Shown here piece after piece: positions 50,900 to 59,907 of a DNA stretch of 64,000 nucleotides. The position numbers were made by a program, and so were the translations under genes. Each line of letters begins with the position of its first letter. The stretch's first letter is position 1. The stretch comes from Chlamydia gallinacea 08-1274/3 (lineage in GTDB: Bacteria > Chlamydiota > Chlamydiia > Chlamydiales > Chlamydiaceae). The notes below the pieces were generated by a model. That model ran no database searches and was not told the DNA's origin. It was given only the letters and a program-made list of their open reading frames with translations. The DNA is taken from NCBI RefSeq assembly GCF_000471025.2, contig NZ_CP015840.1, forward strand, positions 248,001-312,000. Reading direction: 5' to 3'.

Positions 50900-52180
50900 A
50901 TGTTAGATATAAAATTAATACGCAAGACTCCCGAAGAATGTGAAGCTCGTCTACGTAAAAAAGATCCTAGTATTTCTTTGTCTCCCATTCTTAACCTAGA
51001 TAAGGAAGTCCGAAAATTAAAAACGGATGTTGAAGCTTTGCAAGCACAAAGAAAGACTCTTTCAGAGGAAATTCACAAATCCAAAGCTAAAAATGCTGAC
51101 CCTACTGAAATGGTTTGTGAAGTCAAGGCACTATCTAACAAGATATCCTCATTAGAAGACATTCTTGAAAAGAAAAGTTCAGATTTACATAATTTAATGG
51201 CTTGTCTTCCAAACTATCCCGACGATGATGTGCCCCTCTGTCCTGATAAAACTGGAAATCAAGTAATTAAAAACGTGGGTTCTTTACCAAAATTTTCTTT
51301 CCCTCCCAAACATCATGTGGAGTTGAATCAAAAATTACAAATTTTTGATTTTAAGCTCCCTACAAAAACTTCAGGATCCGGATGGGTAGCCTATAAAAAT
51401 CAAGGGGTTATTTTAGAGTGGGCTCTGCTCACATATTTATTACAGAAACAACAATCTCATGGAATGCAGCTTTGGCTTCCACCTTTACTGGTAAAACATG
51501 ATATTTTATTTGGTTCTGGGCAAATACCTAAATTTAATGGTCAGTACTATCGTGTAGAAGATGGGGAACAGTATCGCTATCTTATTCCAACTGCAGAAGT
51601 TGTTCTCAATGGATTTCATTCTCAAGAGATTTTAAACGAAACAGATCTCCCTCTATATTATGCTGCTTACACTCCCTGCTTCCGTAGAGAAGCTGGCGCC
51701 GCAGGTGCTCATGAACGTGGCTTAGTCCGCATACATCAATTCAATAAAGTAGAAATGTTTGCCTTTACTACTCCAGATCAAGAGGAAGCTGCTTTTGAAA
51801 AAATGCTAGGCATTGTTGAAGAAATTTTGACAGAGCTGCAACTTCCCTACCGTTTATCTCTACTTTCTTCTGGAGATATGTCATTTACAGCATCTAAAAC
51901 TATTGATGCTGAAGTTTGGCTACCGGGACAGCAAGCTTTTTACGAAGTTTCTTCTATTTCCAAGTGTACGGATTTTCAATCTCGACGTTCGGAAACACGT
52001 TTCAAAGACAAGCAAGGAAAGCTCCATTTTGTCCACACTCTTAATGGTTCAGGATTAGCTACACCCCGCCTACTTATTGCAATTTTAGAGAATAACCAGC
52101 AAAAAAATGGCTCCATAATTATTCCTGAAGTTTTGCGCCCTTATTTAGGCAATCAAGAACAATTAGTTCCCGTAGAATAG
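50900..52180 (+). CDS. serS: Seryl-tRNA synthetase
   Basis: Class II synthetase of 426 residues. The N-terminal 110 residues are the long antiparallel coiled coil that holds the tRNA-Ser extra arm. The catalytic domain follows, with LIPTAEVVLNGFHS, the motif 2 loop CFRREAGAAGAHERGLVRIH and the motif 3 region LNGSGLATPRLLIAILEN. It begins with ATG at 50900, divergent from ribD. Confidence 0.96.
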   Translation: MLDIKLIRKTPEECEARLRKKDPSISLSPILNLDKEVRKLKTDVEALQAQRKTLSEEIHKSKAKNADPTEMVCEVKALSNKISSLEDILEKKSSDLHNLMACLPNYPDDDVPLCPDKTGNQVIKNVGSLPKFSFPPKHHVELNQKLQIFDFKLPTKTSGSGWVAYKNQGVILEWALLTYLLQKQQSHGMQLWLPPLLVKHDILFGSGQIPKFNGQYYRVEDGEQYRYLIPTAEVVLNGFHSQEILNETDLPLYYAAYTPCFRREAGAAGAHERGLVRIHQFNKVEMFAFTTPDQEEAAFEKMLGIVEEILTELQLPYRLSLLSSGDMSFTASKTIDAEVWLPGQQAFYEVSSISKCTDFQSRRSETRFKDKQGKLHFVHTLNGSGLATPRLLIAILENNQQKNGSIIIPEVLRPYLGNQEQLVPVE

Positions 52181-52218
52181 CTAAATTTAGGTAAACATAA
52201 TAATATCGGGTAGGATCC

Positions 52219-52965
52219 ATGTCAGCTAAACAATACGCTCACTTTAATAACTGCACGCCAGAAGAACATATAGAAGATATTCGAGATCGACACCGCGTAT
52301 GTATGGGAGAACCACACACTACAAGAAAAGGTCTTATATATCATTTGGTAGATGATGCTTTATCTATAGGAGTATTCTTATTTTTTATCCGAACATTATT
52401 TTTTCTTATGCCCATACCACAGCTTCCCCAAACTAAATTATTTATTTCTTTAAGTTTTGGCTTTATTTTTTATCAAAGCTGTCTAAAAGCAAAAAAAGCT
52501 TGGTCATATATGGAGCTTACCCATAGGCATATGCTCCAAGAAAAAGAAGAAATCGATGCGCATCCAGAACAAGAAAAACAAGAACTGGCTGTTATTTACC
52601 GCAATCACGGCTTTAAGTCTCCTCTGCTTGAAGAAATCGTGGATTATATTAGCTCAGACTCTACTCTTTTGCTCAATACCATGATTCGCGAAGAATTCCA
52701 TATCTCTATGGAGAGTTTCCCTCACCCCCTATACCAGGGAGGAACCCGAATGCTGGGTGGATGCTTAGGGCTTCTTTGCTTCCTCCCTCTAATTCTTTGT
52801 GCGAGCTATACAGTAGCAGGCATTTTCTCCTCTGTGCTTATTGGAATCCTTTCGTTAATTAAAGCTAAAATCCTTGGAAATGACGCTATTTCTGAAGTAG
52901 TTTGGATCCTGGGAATTTTCTTAACATCCATTAGTATGATATGTACATGTATAAAACTATTATAA
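52219..52965 (+). CDS. VIT1/CCC1-like five-helix membrane protein, putative Fe2+/Mn2+ transporter
   Basis: A 248-residue protein usually called hypothetical in chlamydiae. It has two transmembrane helices (about 48-66 and 73-90), then a soluble Glu-rich stretch of about 85 residues, then three helices (about 182-200, 201-217, 226-246). That is the topology of VIT1/CCC1 vacuolar-type iron and manganese transporters. The soluble part (EKEEIDAHPEQEKQELAVIY, then RNHGF and SDSTLLLNTMIREEF) resembles their metal-binding domain. The TM1 Asp-Gly motif is only partly recognisable (LVDDALS). The next gene is a metal-exporting P1B ATPase 21 bp away, supporting a metal role. The assignment is by eye. 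Confidence 0.6.
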   Translation: MSAKQYAHFNNCTPEEHIEDIRDRHRVCMGEPHTTRKGLIYHLVDDALSIGVFLFFIRTLFFLMPIPQLPQTKLFISLSFGFIFYQSCLKAKKAWSYMELTHRHMLQEKEEIDAHPEQEKQELAVIYRNHGFKSPLLEEIVDYISSDSTLLLNTMIREEFHISMESFPHPLYQGGTRMLGGCLGLLCFLPLILCASYTVAGIFSSVLIGILSLIKAKILGNDAISEVVWILGIFLTSISMICTCIKLL

Positions 52966-52986
52966 TGGAATCATCTAGGTAGCCCA

Positions 52987-54960
52987 GTGTTTGTTAAACT
53001 CTTTTCCACTCCATTTTCTCCTGAAATTTTAAACAATTTTTTTGAATCAGGAATGTCTGAAGAAACTAGTCCTATGCTATCCCCAAAAAATCGTTCGCTC
53101 AGTCGAAATTTATCATTAAAATCTGCTTTCCTTTCTTTAGGCACATACCTTTTTGCTTTAACTACCTATTGGTTTCATGCGGAAAATGTATCTCATTTAT
53201 TTATTATCCTGACTTTCTTCCTCGCAGGGACTCCAGCTCTAATTAAGTCCTTGGATGACATTTCTAAAAAAATTGTCAATATTGATATTTTGATGACATC
53301 CGCAGCCTTTGGTTCCATTTTTATTGGTGGTGCTTTAGAAGGAGCTTTACTCCTTGTCTTGTTTGCAATATCCGAATCTTTAGGGCAAATGGTATCGGGC
53401 AAAGCTAAAAGTACTTTAGTTTCGTTAAAGCACTTAGCTCCTAAAATTGCCTGGGTTGTCCTTGAGGGAGGCAATCTGAAAAAAATATCTGTGAATCAAG
53501 TTCAGGTGGGAGATATTATTCGCATTAAAAGTGGCGAGGTAGTGCCTTTAGATGGACAAATTATTCACGGATCTTCATCAATTAACCTCATGCACCTCAC
53601 CGGAGAAAAAACACCGAAATCCTGTCAGCAGGGGTCATTCGTTCCTGCAGGAGCACATAACCTTGAGGGGAGCTTCGATCTTCGTGTATTAAAAACAGGA
53701 GCAGATTCTACAATTGCTCATATCATCAATCTTGTCATTCAAGCACAAAAATCTAAACCACGCCTACAACAACGCTTGGATAAATATTCTTCAAAATATG
53801 CTATTACAATTTTTGCTATTTCTACCGCTATCGCTATTTTACTCCCCTTATTTACTTCTATTCCCTTTTTAGGTCCTCACAGCGCTTTATATCGTGCTTT
53901 AGCATTTTTAATTGCTGCCTCGCCTTGCGCATTAATTATCGCTATTCCCATTGCTTATTTAAGTGCGATCAATGCCTGTGCAAAACATGGAGTCCTTTTA
54001 AAAGGAGGGGTTATTTTAGATCGCTTAGCCTCATGTAATTCTATTGTTATGGATAAAACAGGGACATTAACTACAGGAGAGCTTACTTGCATCAGATGCG
54101 ACATCTTTGGGCCAGATAATCCGGATTTCTTACCTTCGATATTAGCCCTAGAGCAATCCTCGACCCACCCAATTGCGGAAGCCATTGTTACCTACTTAAC
54201 AAATAACCATATTGTTCCTAGAACTGCGGACCAATACCATACAATTCCAGGACAAGGTGTAGAGGGAATTTTTCAAGGAGTAAAAGCTTTTGTAGGTCGA
54301 GTTACCTCCGCATTACACAATATCCCCTCGAACTATATTCAAGAAATTGAACACCATGTTGCTCTAGCAAAACAAAGAGGAGAAATTTGTTCTCTTGCTT
54401 ACCTAAGTTCGCACTGTGCTCTTTTTTATTTCAAAGATACACCTCGTCCCAATGCAAAAAAGATTGTGCAGGAATTAAAAAAAGAAGGCTATAGCGTTAG
54501 CATGCTCACAGGAGATCACTACGTCAGTGCACAAAACACAGCAAAACTCTTAGAGATTTCTGAAGTATTTTCTGACTTATCTCCTGCTGATAAATTACAT
54601 AAAATACAAGAACTTGCAAAACAACGGCAGATTCTTATGGTGGGCGACGGAATTAACGATGCCCCAGCTTTAGCGCAAGCTACAGTAGGGGTTGCCATGG
54701 GAGAAGCAGGGAGCGCTACTGCTATAGAAGCTGCCGATATCGTGCTTCTTCACGACAATATTTCTTCCCTCCCGTGGATAATTCGAAAAGCAAAACAAAC
54801 TCGTAAAATTGTCACCCAAAATTTAGGACTAGCTCTTTTTATTATTCTCTGTGTCTCTTGGCCAGCATCATTGGGAATCATTCCCTTATGGCTAGCCGTG
54901 ATTCTTCACGAGGGCAGTACAATTATCGTAGGGCTTAATGCCTTACGCTTGCTAAAATAA
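52987..54960 (+). CDS. P1B-type metal-transporting ATPase with SPC and HEGST motifs
   Basis: A 657-residue ion pump, normally annotated ZntA. It has the actuator TGEK, phosphorylation DKTGTLT (Asp356), TGDH and GDGINDAPAL hinge motifs. The membrane metal motif is SPC (Ser312-Cys314), not the CPC of ZntA/CopA, and the last helices carry HEGST (from His641). SPC plus HEGST is the signature of the P1B-4 subgroup (CoaT, CtpD, PfeT), which exports cobalt, iron or zinc-like ions. There is no N-terminal CxxC metal domain. GTG 52987 has a weak TAGGT upstream; an internal ATG (53053) is possible. rodA ends 1 bp away on the other strand. Confidence 0.85.
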   Translation: MFVKLFSTPFSPEILNNFFESGMSEETSPMLSPKNRSLSRNLSLKSAFLSLGTYLFALTTYWFHAENVSHLFIILTFFLAGTPALIKSLDDISKKIVNIDILMTSAAFGSIFIGGALEGALLLVLFAISESLGQMVSGKAKSTLVSLKHLAPKIAWVVLEGGNLKKISVNQVQVGDIIRIKSGEVVPLDGQIIHGSSSINLMHLTGEKTPKSCQQGSFVPAGAHNLEGSFDLRVLKTGADSTIAHIINLVIQAQKSKPRLQQRLDKYSSKYAITIFAISTAIAILLPLFTSIPFLGPHSALYRALAFLIAASPCALIIAIPIAYLSAINACAKHGVLLKGGVILDRLASCNSIVMDKTGTLTTGELTCIRCDIFGPDNPDFLPSILALEQSSTHPIAEAIVTYLTNNHIVPRTADQYHTIPGQGVEGIFQGVKAFVGRVTSALHNIPSNYIQEIEHHVALAKQRGEICSLAYLSSHCALFYFKDTPRPNAKKIVQELKKEGYSVSMLTGDHYVSAQNTAKLLEISEVFSDLSPADKLHKIQELAKQRQILMVGDGINDAPALAQATVGVAMGEAGSATAIEAADIVLLHDNISSLPWIIRKAKQTRKIVTQNLGLALFIILCVSWPASLGIIPLWLAVILHEGSTIIVGLNALRLLK

Positions 54961-54961
54961 C

Positions 54962-56101
54962 TTAATATTTAGCAAAGCGCCGGCTATAAATACTTTGTAA
55001 AATACCCAAGGAGGCCATAGTGGAAATTACTGAAGAGCCTCCATAAGACACGAGCACTAAGGGGACTCCTGTAATAGGTAGCAACCCACACATCATACTG
55101 ATATTGATTAAAACGTGCATAGAAATATACACAGTAATTCCGGCTGCTAAAAGCCTGCCAAAATCATCTATAGCCACAGCAACAGTACGACAACCAAAAC
55201 AAATTAAGGAGTAAAATAACCATAAGACAAAAAATAAACCTACTAAGCCAAATTCCTCCCCCAATGCAGAAAATACGGAATCTGTATATCCATACGGTAA
55301 CCAACCTCTCCCTGCAAACTCCCCTGACTTCCATCCACGTCCTTTGACTCCTCCCAATCCAATAGAAATTAAAGAGGCACGTTGATGATGATTAGAGGGA
55401 CTTAAACGTTCGTATTGATACTCTTTAATCACCTTTAATGCATAAGGCTTCACTTTATCATGAGGAACAATGCCAGAAAAAATAAGCAAAGAACACAAAA
55501 TACCCAGACCCATGATAATCGAACAAATTCTCACAAATAGAGGGTGGATATTCCCTAAATAGAAAATAGCTAGGGCTATAGGGCACAAAACTAGAGCTGT
55601 TCCTAAATCTGGTTCTTTAAAAATCAAAAAAAAAGGAACGCCTACCACAAGACAAGCAAGAACTGCTGTTATTTTAGATGCAATCACGGATTTACGCACA
55701 TCTAAAGTATAGCTCAACATAATCACAACAACTAGCTTAGCATATTCTGATGGCTGTACGCTCAAACCAATAAAAGGGATCTTGTACCAACGATGCACAT
55801 TTTGCACAGTAGGGACAAAGAATAACCCTACAAGACTTAAAATCATTAATGAGTAAAGTAGCCAAGCCCAGTTTCTTAGCTTATGATAATCAAGGTACAT
55901 GCAAATAGTGAAGACCATCCACCCCAAAGCAAAATGACGTATTTGCATCATGCTTTTTTGAGTAAATACCCCTTTTGAAGGTGCCATGAACAATGCAGAT
56001 GTATCCATGGATGAAATAACAACTACACTAATAGCCATGAGTAAAATAATGATAAAAAACACCCACAAATTCACATAGCTGAAATATCTAATATTTCTCA
56101 T
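54962..56101 (-). CDS. rodA: RodA, SEDS-family glycosyltransferase
   Basis: A 379-residue polytopic membrane protein with SEDS signatures IGLSVQPSEYAKLVVVIML, FKEPDLGTALVL, LGEEFGLVG and TGVPLVLVSYGGSSVISTM. It polymerises lipid II with a PBP2-type partner. With ftsW at 4-5 kb the window holds both SEDS enzymes of the genome. In chlamydiae, division is driven by MreB and RodA-type machinery in place of FtsZ. It stands alone, divergent from birA. Confidence 0.92.
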   Translation of the reverse strand: MRNIRYFSYVNLWVFFIIILLMAISVVVISSMDTSALFMAPSKGVFTQKSMMQIRHFALGWMVFTICMYLDYHKLRNWAWLLYSLMILSLVGLFFVPTVQNVHRWYKIPFIGLSVQPSEYAKLVVVIMLSYTLDVRKSVIASKITAVLACLVVGVPFFLIFKEPDLGTALVLCPIALAIFYLGNIHPLFVRICSIIMGLGILCSLLIFSGIVPHDKVKPYALKVIKEYQYERLSPSNHHQRASLISIGLGGVKGRGWKSGEFAGRGWLPYGYTDSVFSALGEEFGLVGLFFVLWLFYSLICFGCRTVAVAIDDFGRLLAAGITVYISMHVLINISMMCGLLPITGVPLVLVSYGGSSVISTMASLGILQSIYSRRFAKY

Positions 56102-56140
56102 AATACTTAATCATTAAAGAATGAAATTACCTGTAAAAAT

Positions 56141-56713
56141 ATGAAAATTGTGCATTACGAAATAGCGGAAACCCCATCAACAAATGAAACAGCTAAACAG
56201 TTAATGCATCTTTGGAATCCCTATGTTCTTACTATTGTCTCTACACAAAATCAAACAGAAGGCAAAGGAAAATTTAATCGCTCTTGGATATCTTCCAGTA
56301 AGGATATTACTCTATCATTATGCTTTTTCATCACAGAATTCAATCTCGATATTAGCCGGTTATTTCGTTTAGGGACTGACATTGTTTTACAACTTCTGCA
56401 CGATCTAGAGATTCTCCATGCTACAATAAAATGGCCAAACGATATTTTAGTAAACGGGAAAAAACTCTGTGGAGTTCTTAGTGAAACCCTTCCTTCCCAG
56501 GGCTATCTAGGAGTTGTTTTAGGAATAGGAATCAATGGAAATAGCCTGCCTGAGGATCTTATAAGTATTCAACAACCAGCAACTTCCTTAGCTATACTTC
56601 TTCAACACAGCATTGATTTAAAACAAGTCAAAGATACTTTAGCCTACCACGCTCAAACAATCATTTCTTCAGCATTCCCTCACACATTAGCGAGAGAAGC
56701 ATACAGCGGGTAA
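56141..56713 (+). CDS. birA: Biotin-protein ligase, catalytic domain only
   Basis: A 190-residue BirA/BPL-fold protein: STNETAKQLM near the N-terminus, QTEGKGKFNRSWISS as the biotinyl-AMP loop, KWPNDILVNGKKLCGVLSE as the catalytic lysine region, and GIGINGN. It attaches biotin to acetyl-CoA carboxylase. The N-terminal DNA-binding domain and the C-terminal SH3-like domain of E. coli BirA are absent, so it cannot act as a repressor of that type. It converges on the next gene with a 27-bp overlap. Confidence 0.86.
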   Translation: MKIVHYEIAETPSTNETAKQLMHLWNPYVLTIVSTQNQTEGKGKFNRSWISSSKDITLSLCFFITEFNLDISRLFRLGTDIVLQLLHDLEILHATIKWPNDILVNGKKLCGVLSETLPSQGYLGVVLGIGINGNSLPEDLISIQQPATSLAILLQHSIDLKQVKDTLAYHAQTIISSAFPHTLAREAYSG

Positions 56714-57232
56714 ATCTAAAAAATGAAATACTTGAGAAACAAGCCAAAATATCGGCCGCGAGCGTTGCTTTAGGTACTTCTCTACAGCTTGTTCATAAGC
56801 TGTGGATTCAAAAGCAAACAAATTATCGCTTGCCCAAAAATCTTCTATAAATGGAATAATTTCCTTTTCGTTTCTATCTTGTAGAGACTCTAAAATCTCT
56901 TTAAGCAGCTGTTGCTGAGCATCCTCCATTTCACTAAATGCGAAGAGAATGTCATACCCATATTTTAAAAACTGCCTCCATGAAATATGATGATATTGAG
57001 TAAGAAAATCGATTTCTTGAGATAGACGTGTCGTAGAGTAACCTCCAAAAACCGCTAGAGAAAGTAATGCTTGACGTTTAGCAATAGCATGACGACTTAG
57101 CAACTTCCAAGACAATAAGACAGTCTGAATAAGATAATATAACTGGCAATACGCGCCAAAAACAACACCAAGACAAACACTAGAAAACAGAACTGAAAAA
57201 AATATTGTCATAGGTTGCATAGAAAAAACCAT
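56687..57232 (-). CDS. Membrane-anchored chlamydial hypothetical protein
   Basis: A 181-residue protein with one or two transmembrane helices near the N-terminus (about 5-40, IFFSVLFSSVCLGVVFGAYC) and a cytoplasmic helical remainder with clusters such as QQLLKEILESLQDRNEKEII. I recognise no family. The start is uncertain: ATG 57232 and ATG 57220 are both possible, and the longest frame would run far into the upstream pseudouridine synthase gene. Its 3' end overlaps birA by 27 bp. Confidence 0.7.
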   Translation of the reverse strand: MVFSMQPMTIFFSVLFSSVCLGVVFGAYCQLYYLIQTVLLSWKLLSRHAIAKRQALLSLAVFGGYSTTRLSQEIDFLTQYHHISWRQFLKYGYDILFAFSEMEDAQQQLLKEILESLQDRNEKEIIPFIEDFWASDNLFAFESTAYEQAVEKYLKQRSRPIFWLVSQVFHFLDLPAVCFSR

Positions 57233-57239
57233 AAACACA

Positions 57240-57956
57240 CTAAACTTGTGAGCCGGACATATAAGCGAGAATCTCAGCATCTGTAAGTTCACGGTATTCC
57301 CCGTAGGGAAGACCACCGAGAACTAGTCCTCCGATACGAATACGTTTCAATTCTAAAAGAGGAAGCCCCGCAGCTTCTGCAAATAAGCGAATTTCATGCT
57401 TTTTCCCCTCATTAACAACGATTTTAATCGTTCCACGACGTACCTTTTCTACAGAAACTGGGCGTATTTTCTTACCGTCAATTATAGCTCCTTCCATTAA
57501 ATCTTGGAGATTCTTCCCTGTGACATCACGATTCACCTTGAGCAGATATTCTTTCGTAATACCAAACGAGGGATGGATCATCCTATTAGCAAACTCTCCA
57601 TCATTCGTGACTAATAGTAATCCCGATGTTTCCTTATCCAATCTTCCTACAGTAAATACCCGATACGGGAGATGAGCAAACAAATCAATAACCAATTTCG
57701 ATCCTGGAAATTTTCTTTCAGAGGAACATAGATATCCCAAAGGTTTATGTACCATAAAGTAGACTTTCTTCGTTTGTTTAACTAAGCGACCGTTCACCTT
57801 GACAGTATCTTTCTCCTCATCTACCAGGACAAAAGGTCCCGAAGCTACACGACCATTTATCGATACGTGTCCCGAAAAAATAATTTCGTCACATTTTCTT
57901 CGTGAAGCAACCCCTGCAGAAGCTAAGAACTTATTAAGACGTACTTTTTTTATCAT
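57240..57956 (-). CDS. RsuA/RluB-family pseudouridine synthase
   Basis: A 238-residue RNA pseudouridine synthase with an N-terminal S4 domain (VRLNKFLASAGVASRRKCDE) and the catalytic motif VGRLDKETSGLLLVTNDG, where the Asp is the nucleophile. The KHEIRLFAEAAG region is typical of RsuA/RluB/RluE/RluF. Target is probably 23S or 16S rRNA; RluB (U2605) is the commonest match for this length, but it is not proven. Start ATG 57956 is preceded by GGAGAG at ideal spacing; the ATG at 57968 contains that site. Confidence 0.88.
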   Translation of the reverse strand: MIKKVRLNKFLASAGVASRRKCDEIIFSGHVSINGRVASGPFVLVDEEKDTVKVNGRLVKQTKKVYFMVHKPLGYLCSSERKFPGSKLVIDLFAHLPYRVFTVGRLDKETSGLLLVTNDGEFANRMIHPSFGITKEYLLKVNRDVTGKNLQDLMEGAIIDGKKIRPVSVEKVRRGTIKIVVNEGKKHEIRLFAEAAGLPLLELKRIRIGGLVLGGLPYGEYRELTDAEILAYMSGSQV

Positions 57957-58111
57957 AACACTCTCCATTCGAGACTTATATTTTGCCTAAGATGGGGTAT
58001 AGAGGTCTACAGTTCTTTAAATTATAAAAAATATTGTTATAAACACGCTTTATTCTAGACAAAAGTTCCTTTGTCTTTATGCTTATGTATTACCTTAGTA
58101 TTTAGGAAGCC

Positions 58112-58795
58112 ATGACATTTCTTATTCTATTAAGACACGGAAAGTCCGTTTGGAACGAAAAAAATCTTTTTACAGGATGGGTTGATATCCCCCTCAGCCA
58201 ACAAGGTATAGATGAAGCCCAGCAAGCAGGACATATCATTAGGGATTTTCCCATCGACTGTATCTTTACTTCTTCTCTCGTAAGAAGTCTTATGACTGCG
58301 TTACTTGCTATGACCCATCATAATTCTAAAAAAATTCCTTACATTATCCACGACGACCCACAGCATCAACTCATGAGCAAGATCTACAGCAATGAAGAAA
58401 GCAACATGATCCCCCTATACCGTTCTAGCGCATTAAACGAAAGAATGTACGGAGAGCTTCAAGGAAAAAATAAAGAGGAAACTGCAAAACAATTTGGAGA
58501 AGAGCAAGTACGGCTATGGAGACGAAGTTACAAAGTAGCGCCCCCTCAAGGGGAGAGCCTCTATAATACAGGGGAGAGAACCATTCCTTATTTTCAAAAA
58601 AATATTGTCCCTCTACTAAAAAATGGAAAGCATGTGTTTGTTTCTGCCCACGGGAATTCCTTGCGCTCCCTGATTATGGATATAGAAAAATTAAGTGAGG
58701 AAGAGGTACTCTCTTTAGAAATTCCTACAGGTAAACCGTTAATATATTCATGGACAAACCACACCTTCGAACGCTATCCCGGACTATCTGGTTAA
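58112..58795 (+). CDS. gpmA: 2,3-bisphosphoglycerate-dependent phosphoglycerate mutase
   Basis: A glycolytic enzyme of 227 residues that interconverts 3- and 2-phosphoglycerate through phospho-His9 (LLRHGKSVWNEKN, where most relatives have RHGES). ALNERMYGELQGKNKEE and SAHGNSLRSLI (second catalytic His near 184) are intact. AGGA precedes the ATG by six bases. The 3' end overlaps the NifS-like gene by 46 bp. Confidence 0.94.
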   Translation: MTFLILLRHGKSVWNEKNLFTGWVDIPLSQQGIDEAQQAGHIIRDFPIDCIFTSSLVRSLMTALLAMTHHNSKKIPYIIHDDPQHQLMSKIYSNEESNMIPLYRSSALNERMYGELQGKNKEETAKQFGEEQVRLWRRSYKVAPPQGESLYNTGERTIPYFQKNIVPLLKNGKHVFVSAHGNSLRSLIMDIEKLSEEEVLSLEIPTGKPLIYSWTNHTFERYPGLSG

Positions 58796-59907
58796 ATAAC
58801 CAACAAGCGATTCCTCCCTCATCCGCAGTGCGGGAGGATTTTGTATTGTACTCTGATCCTTTTTCTCTGACCCCATCATCTGCTTTACGACTCCTTAATG
58901 ATACTGAGGAAATCGCGCGCCAACTTGTGGGGTGTTCTACATCCACTCATGAATTTCATTTTATTCCACACTTTCCCCACGCTACAGCTATTATCGTAGC
59001 CGCATTACTAGAAAATCGTACTTATTTCCATGGGAAAAACCATCTATTAGTTGCTTCTCATGAGCAACAATACATTATAGATGCCATTTGTCATCGGCAA
59101 AGCTTGGGAGCTACCTACGATTGGGTCACGGTAAACTCTTCAGGGCGACTTTCAACCAACCAACTCATTGATGCCTTGACACCTCAGACATTACTCTTTT
59201 CGCTATCTGCAGCCAATGGAATGACTGGGTTGATTGAACCTATCCATGAGCTGCAGCCTTTATGCCAAGATCGCGGTCTAGTGTTCCATCTCGATCTCTG
59301 CGATATCTTAGGACGTGCCCCAATAACTCCTGAAATGCTCAAGGCAGATATTCTAACTTTTTCTTCAGTTGCTTTAGGAGGAATTGGTCATCTCGGTGGA
59401 ATGTTTATTAAGAAATCTCTAAGCCGATTTTTCCATCTATGGCTACCCCAAAAAGAGCCCGGACAACTATGTTTAGCTTCAGTAGCCGCACTAAAAATTG
59501 CATGTCAAGAAAGACTAGACTCCTTTTCTTCTTTAATGCTTGCATCAATAAATTTACGTAAAAAACTTACTCAAGCACTTGAAGAAACTTCTTTAGATGT
59601 CCAATTTCTATTCCCCGAGTTAGAAAATAAACTCCCCAATGTTTTGCTTGCTACTTTCCCTAATATTCCCGCAGAAAGCTTAGCATTTTTCCTTCACCAA
59701 AAAGGAATATATCCTGGGTTAGGCTACGAACGTTTTCCTCCATTAGCGCAAGTACTACAAAATTGTGGAGTTTCTCCTTTTCTCTGCCATGAAGCCTTAC
59801 ATTTTTCCTTCACAGAAAGAACCAAAGACACCCAGTTTTCCTCTCTAGGTGAAGCTATCCAAGAAGGGAGTAAGCATTTACAATCTGCTTTGACGAGTTC
59901 AATATGA
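58750..59907 (+). CDS. NifS-like aminotransferase-fold protein lacking the PLP lysine
   Basis: A 385-residue protein of the cysteine desulfurase family by overall pattern: IWLNNQQAIPP at the N-terminus, SAANGMTGLIEPI, and VFHLDLCDILGRAP (the PLP Asp). In NifS/IscS a Ser-x-His-Lys segment follows, whose Lys binds PLP. Here that segment is FSSVALGGIGHLGG with Ala208 in the Lys position. The mobile loop that should hold the sulfur-accepting Cys reads GLGYERFPP, with no Cys. By family knowledge such a protein should not be an active desulfurase. It overlaps gpmA by 46 bp and the NifU-like gene by 4 bp (ATGA). Annotated NifS in most chlamydiae. Confidence 0.8.
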   Translation: MDKPHLRTLSRTIWLNNQQAIPPSSAVREDFVLYSDPFSLTPSSALRLLNDTEEIARQLVGCSTSTHEFHFIPHFPHATAIIVAALLENRTYFHGKNHLLVASHEQQYIIDAICHRQSLGATYDWVTVNSSGRLSTNQLIDALTPQTLLFSLSAANGMTGLIEPIHELQPLCQDRGLVFHLDLCDILGRAPITPEMLKADILTFSSVALGGIGHLGGMFIKKSLSRFFHLWLPQKEPGQLCLASVAALKIACQERLDSFSSLMLASINLRKKLTQALEETSLDVQFLFPELENKLPNVLLATFPNIPAESLAFFLHQKGIYPGLGYERFPPLAQVLQNCGVSPFLCHEALHFSFTERTKDTQFSSLGEAIQEGSKHLQSALTSSI

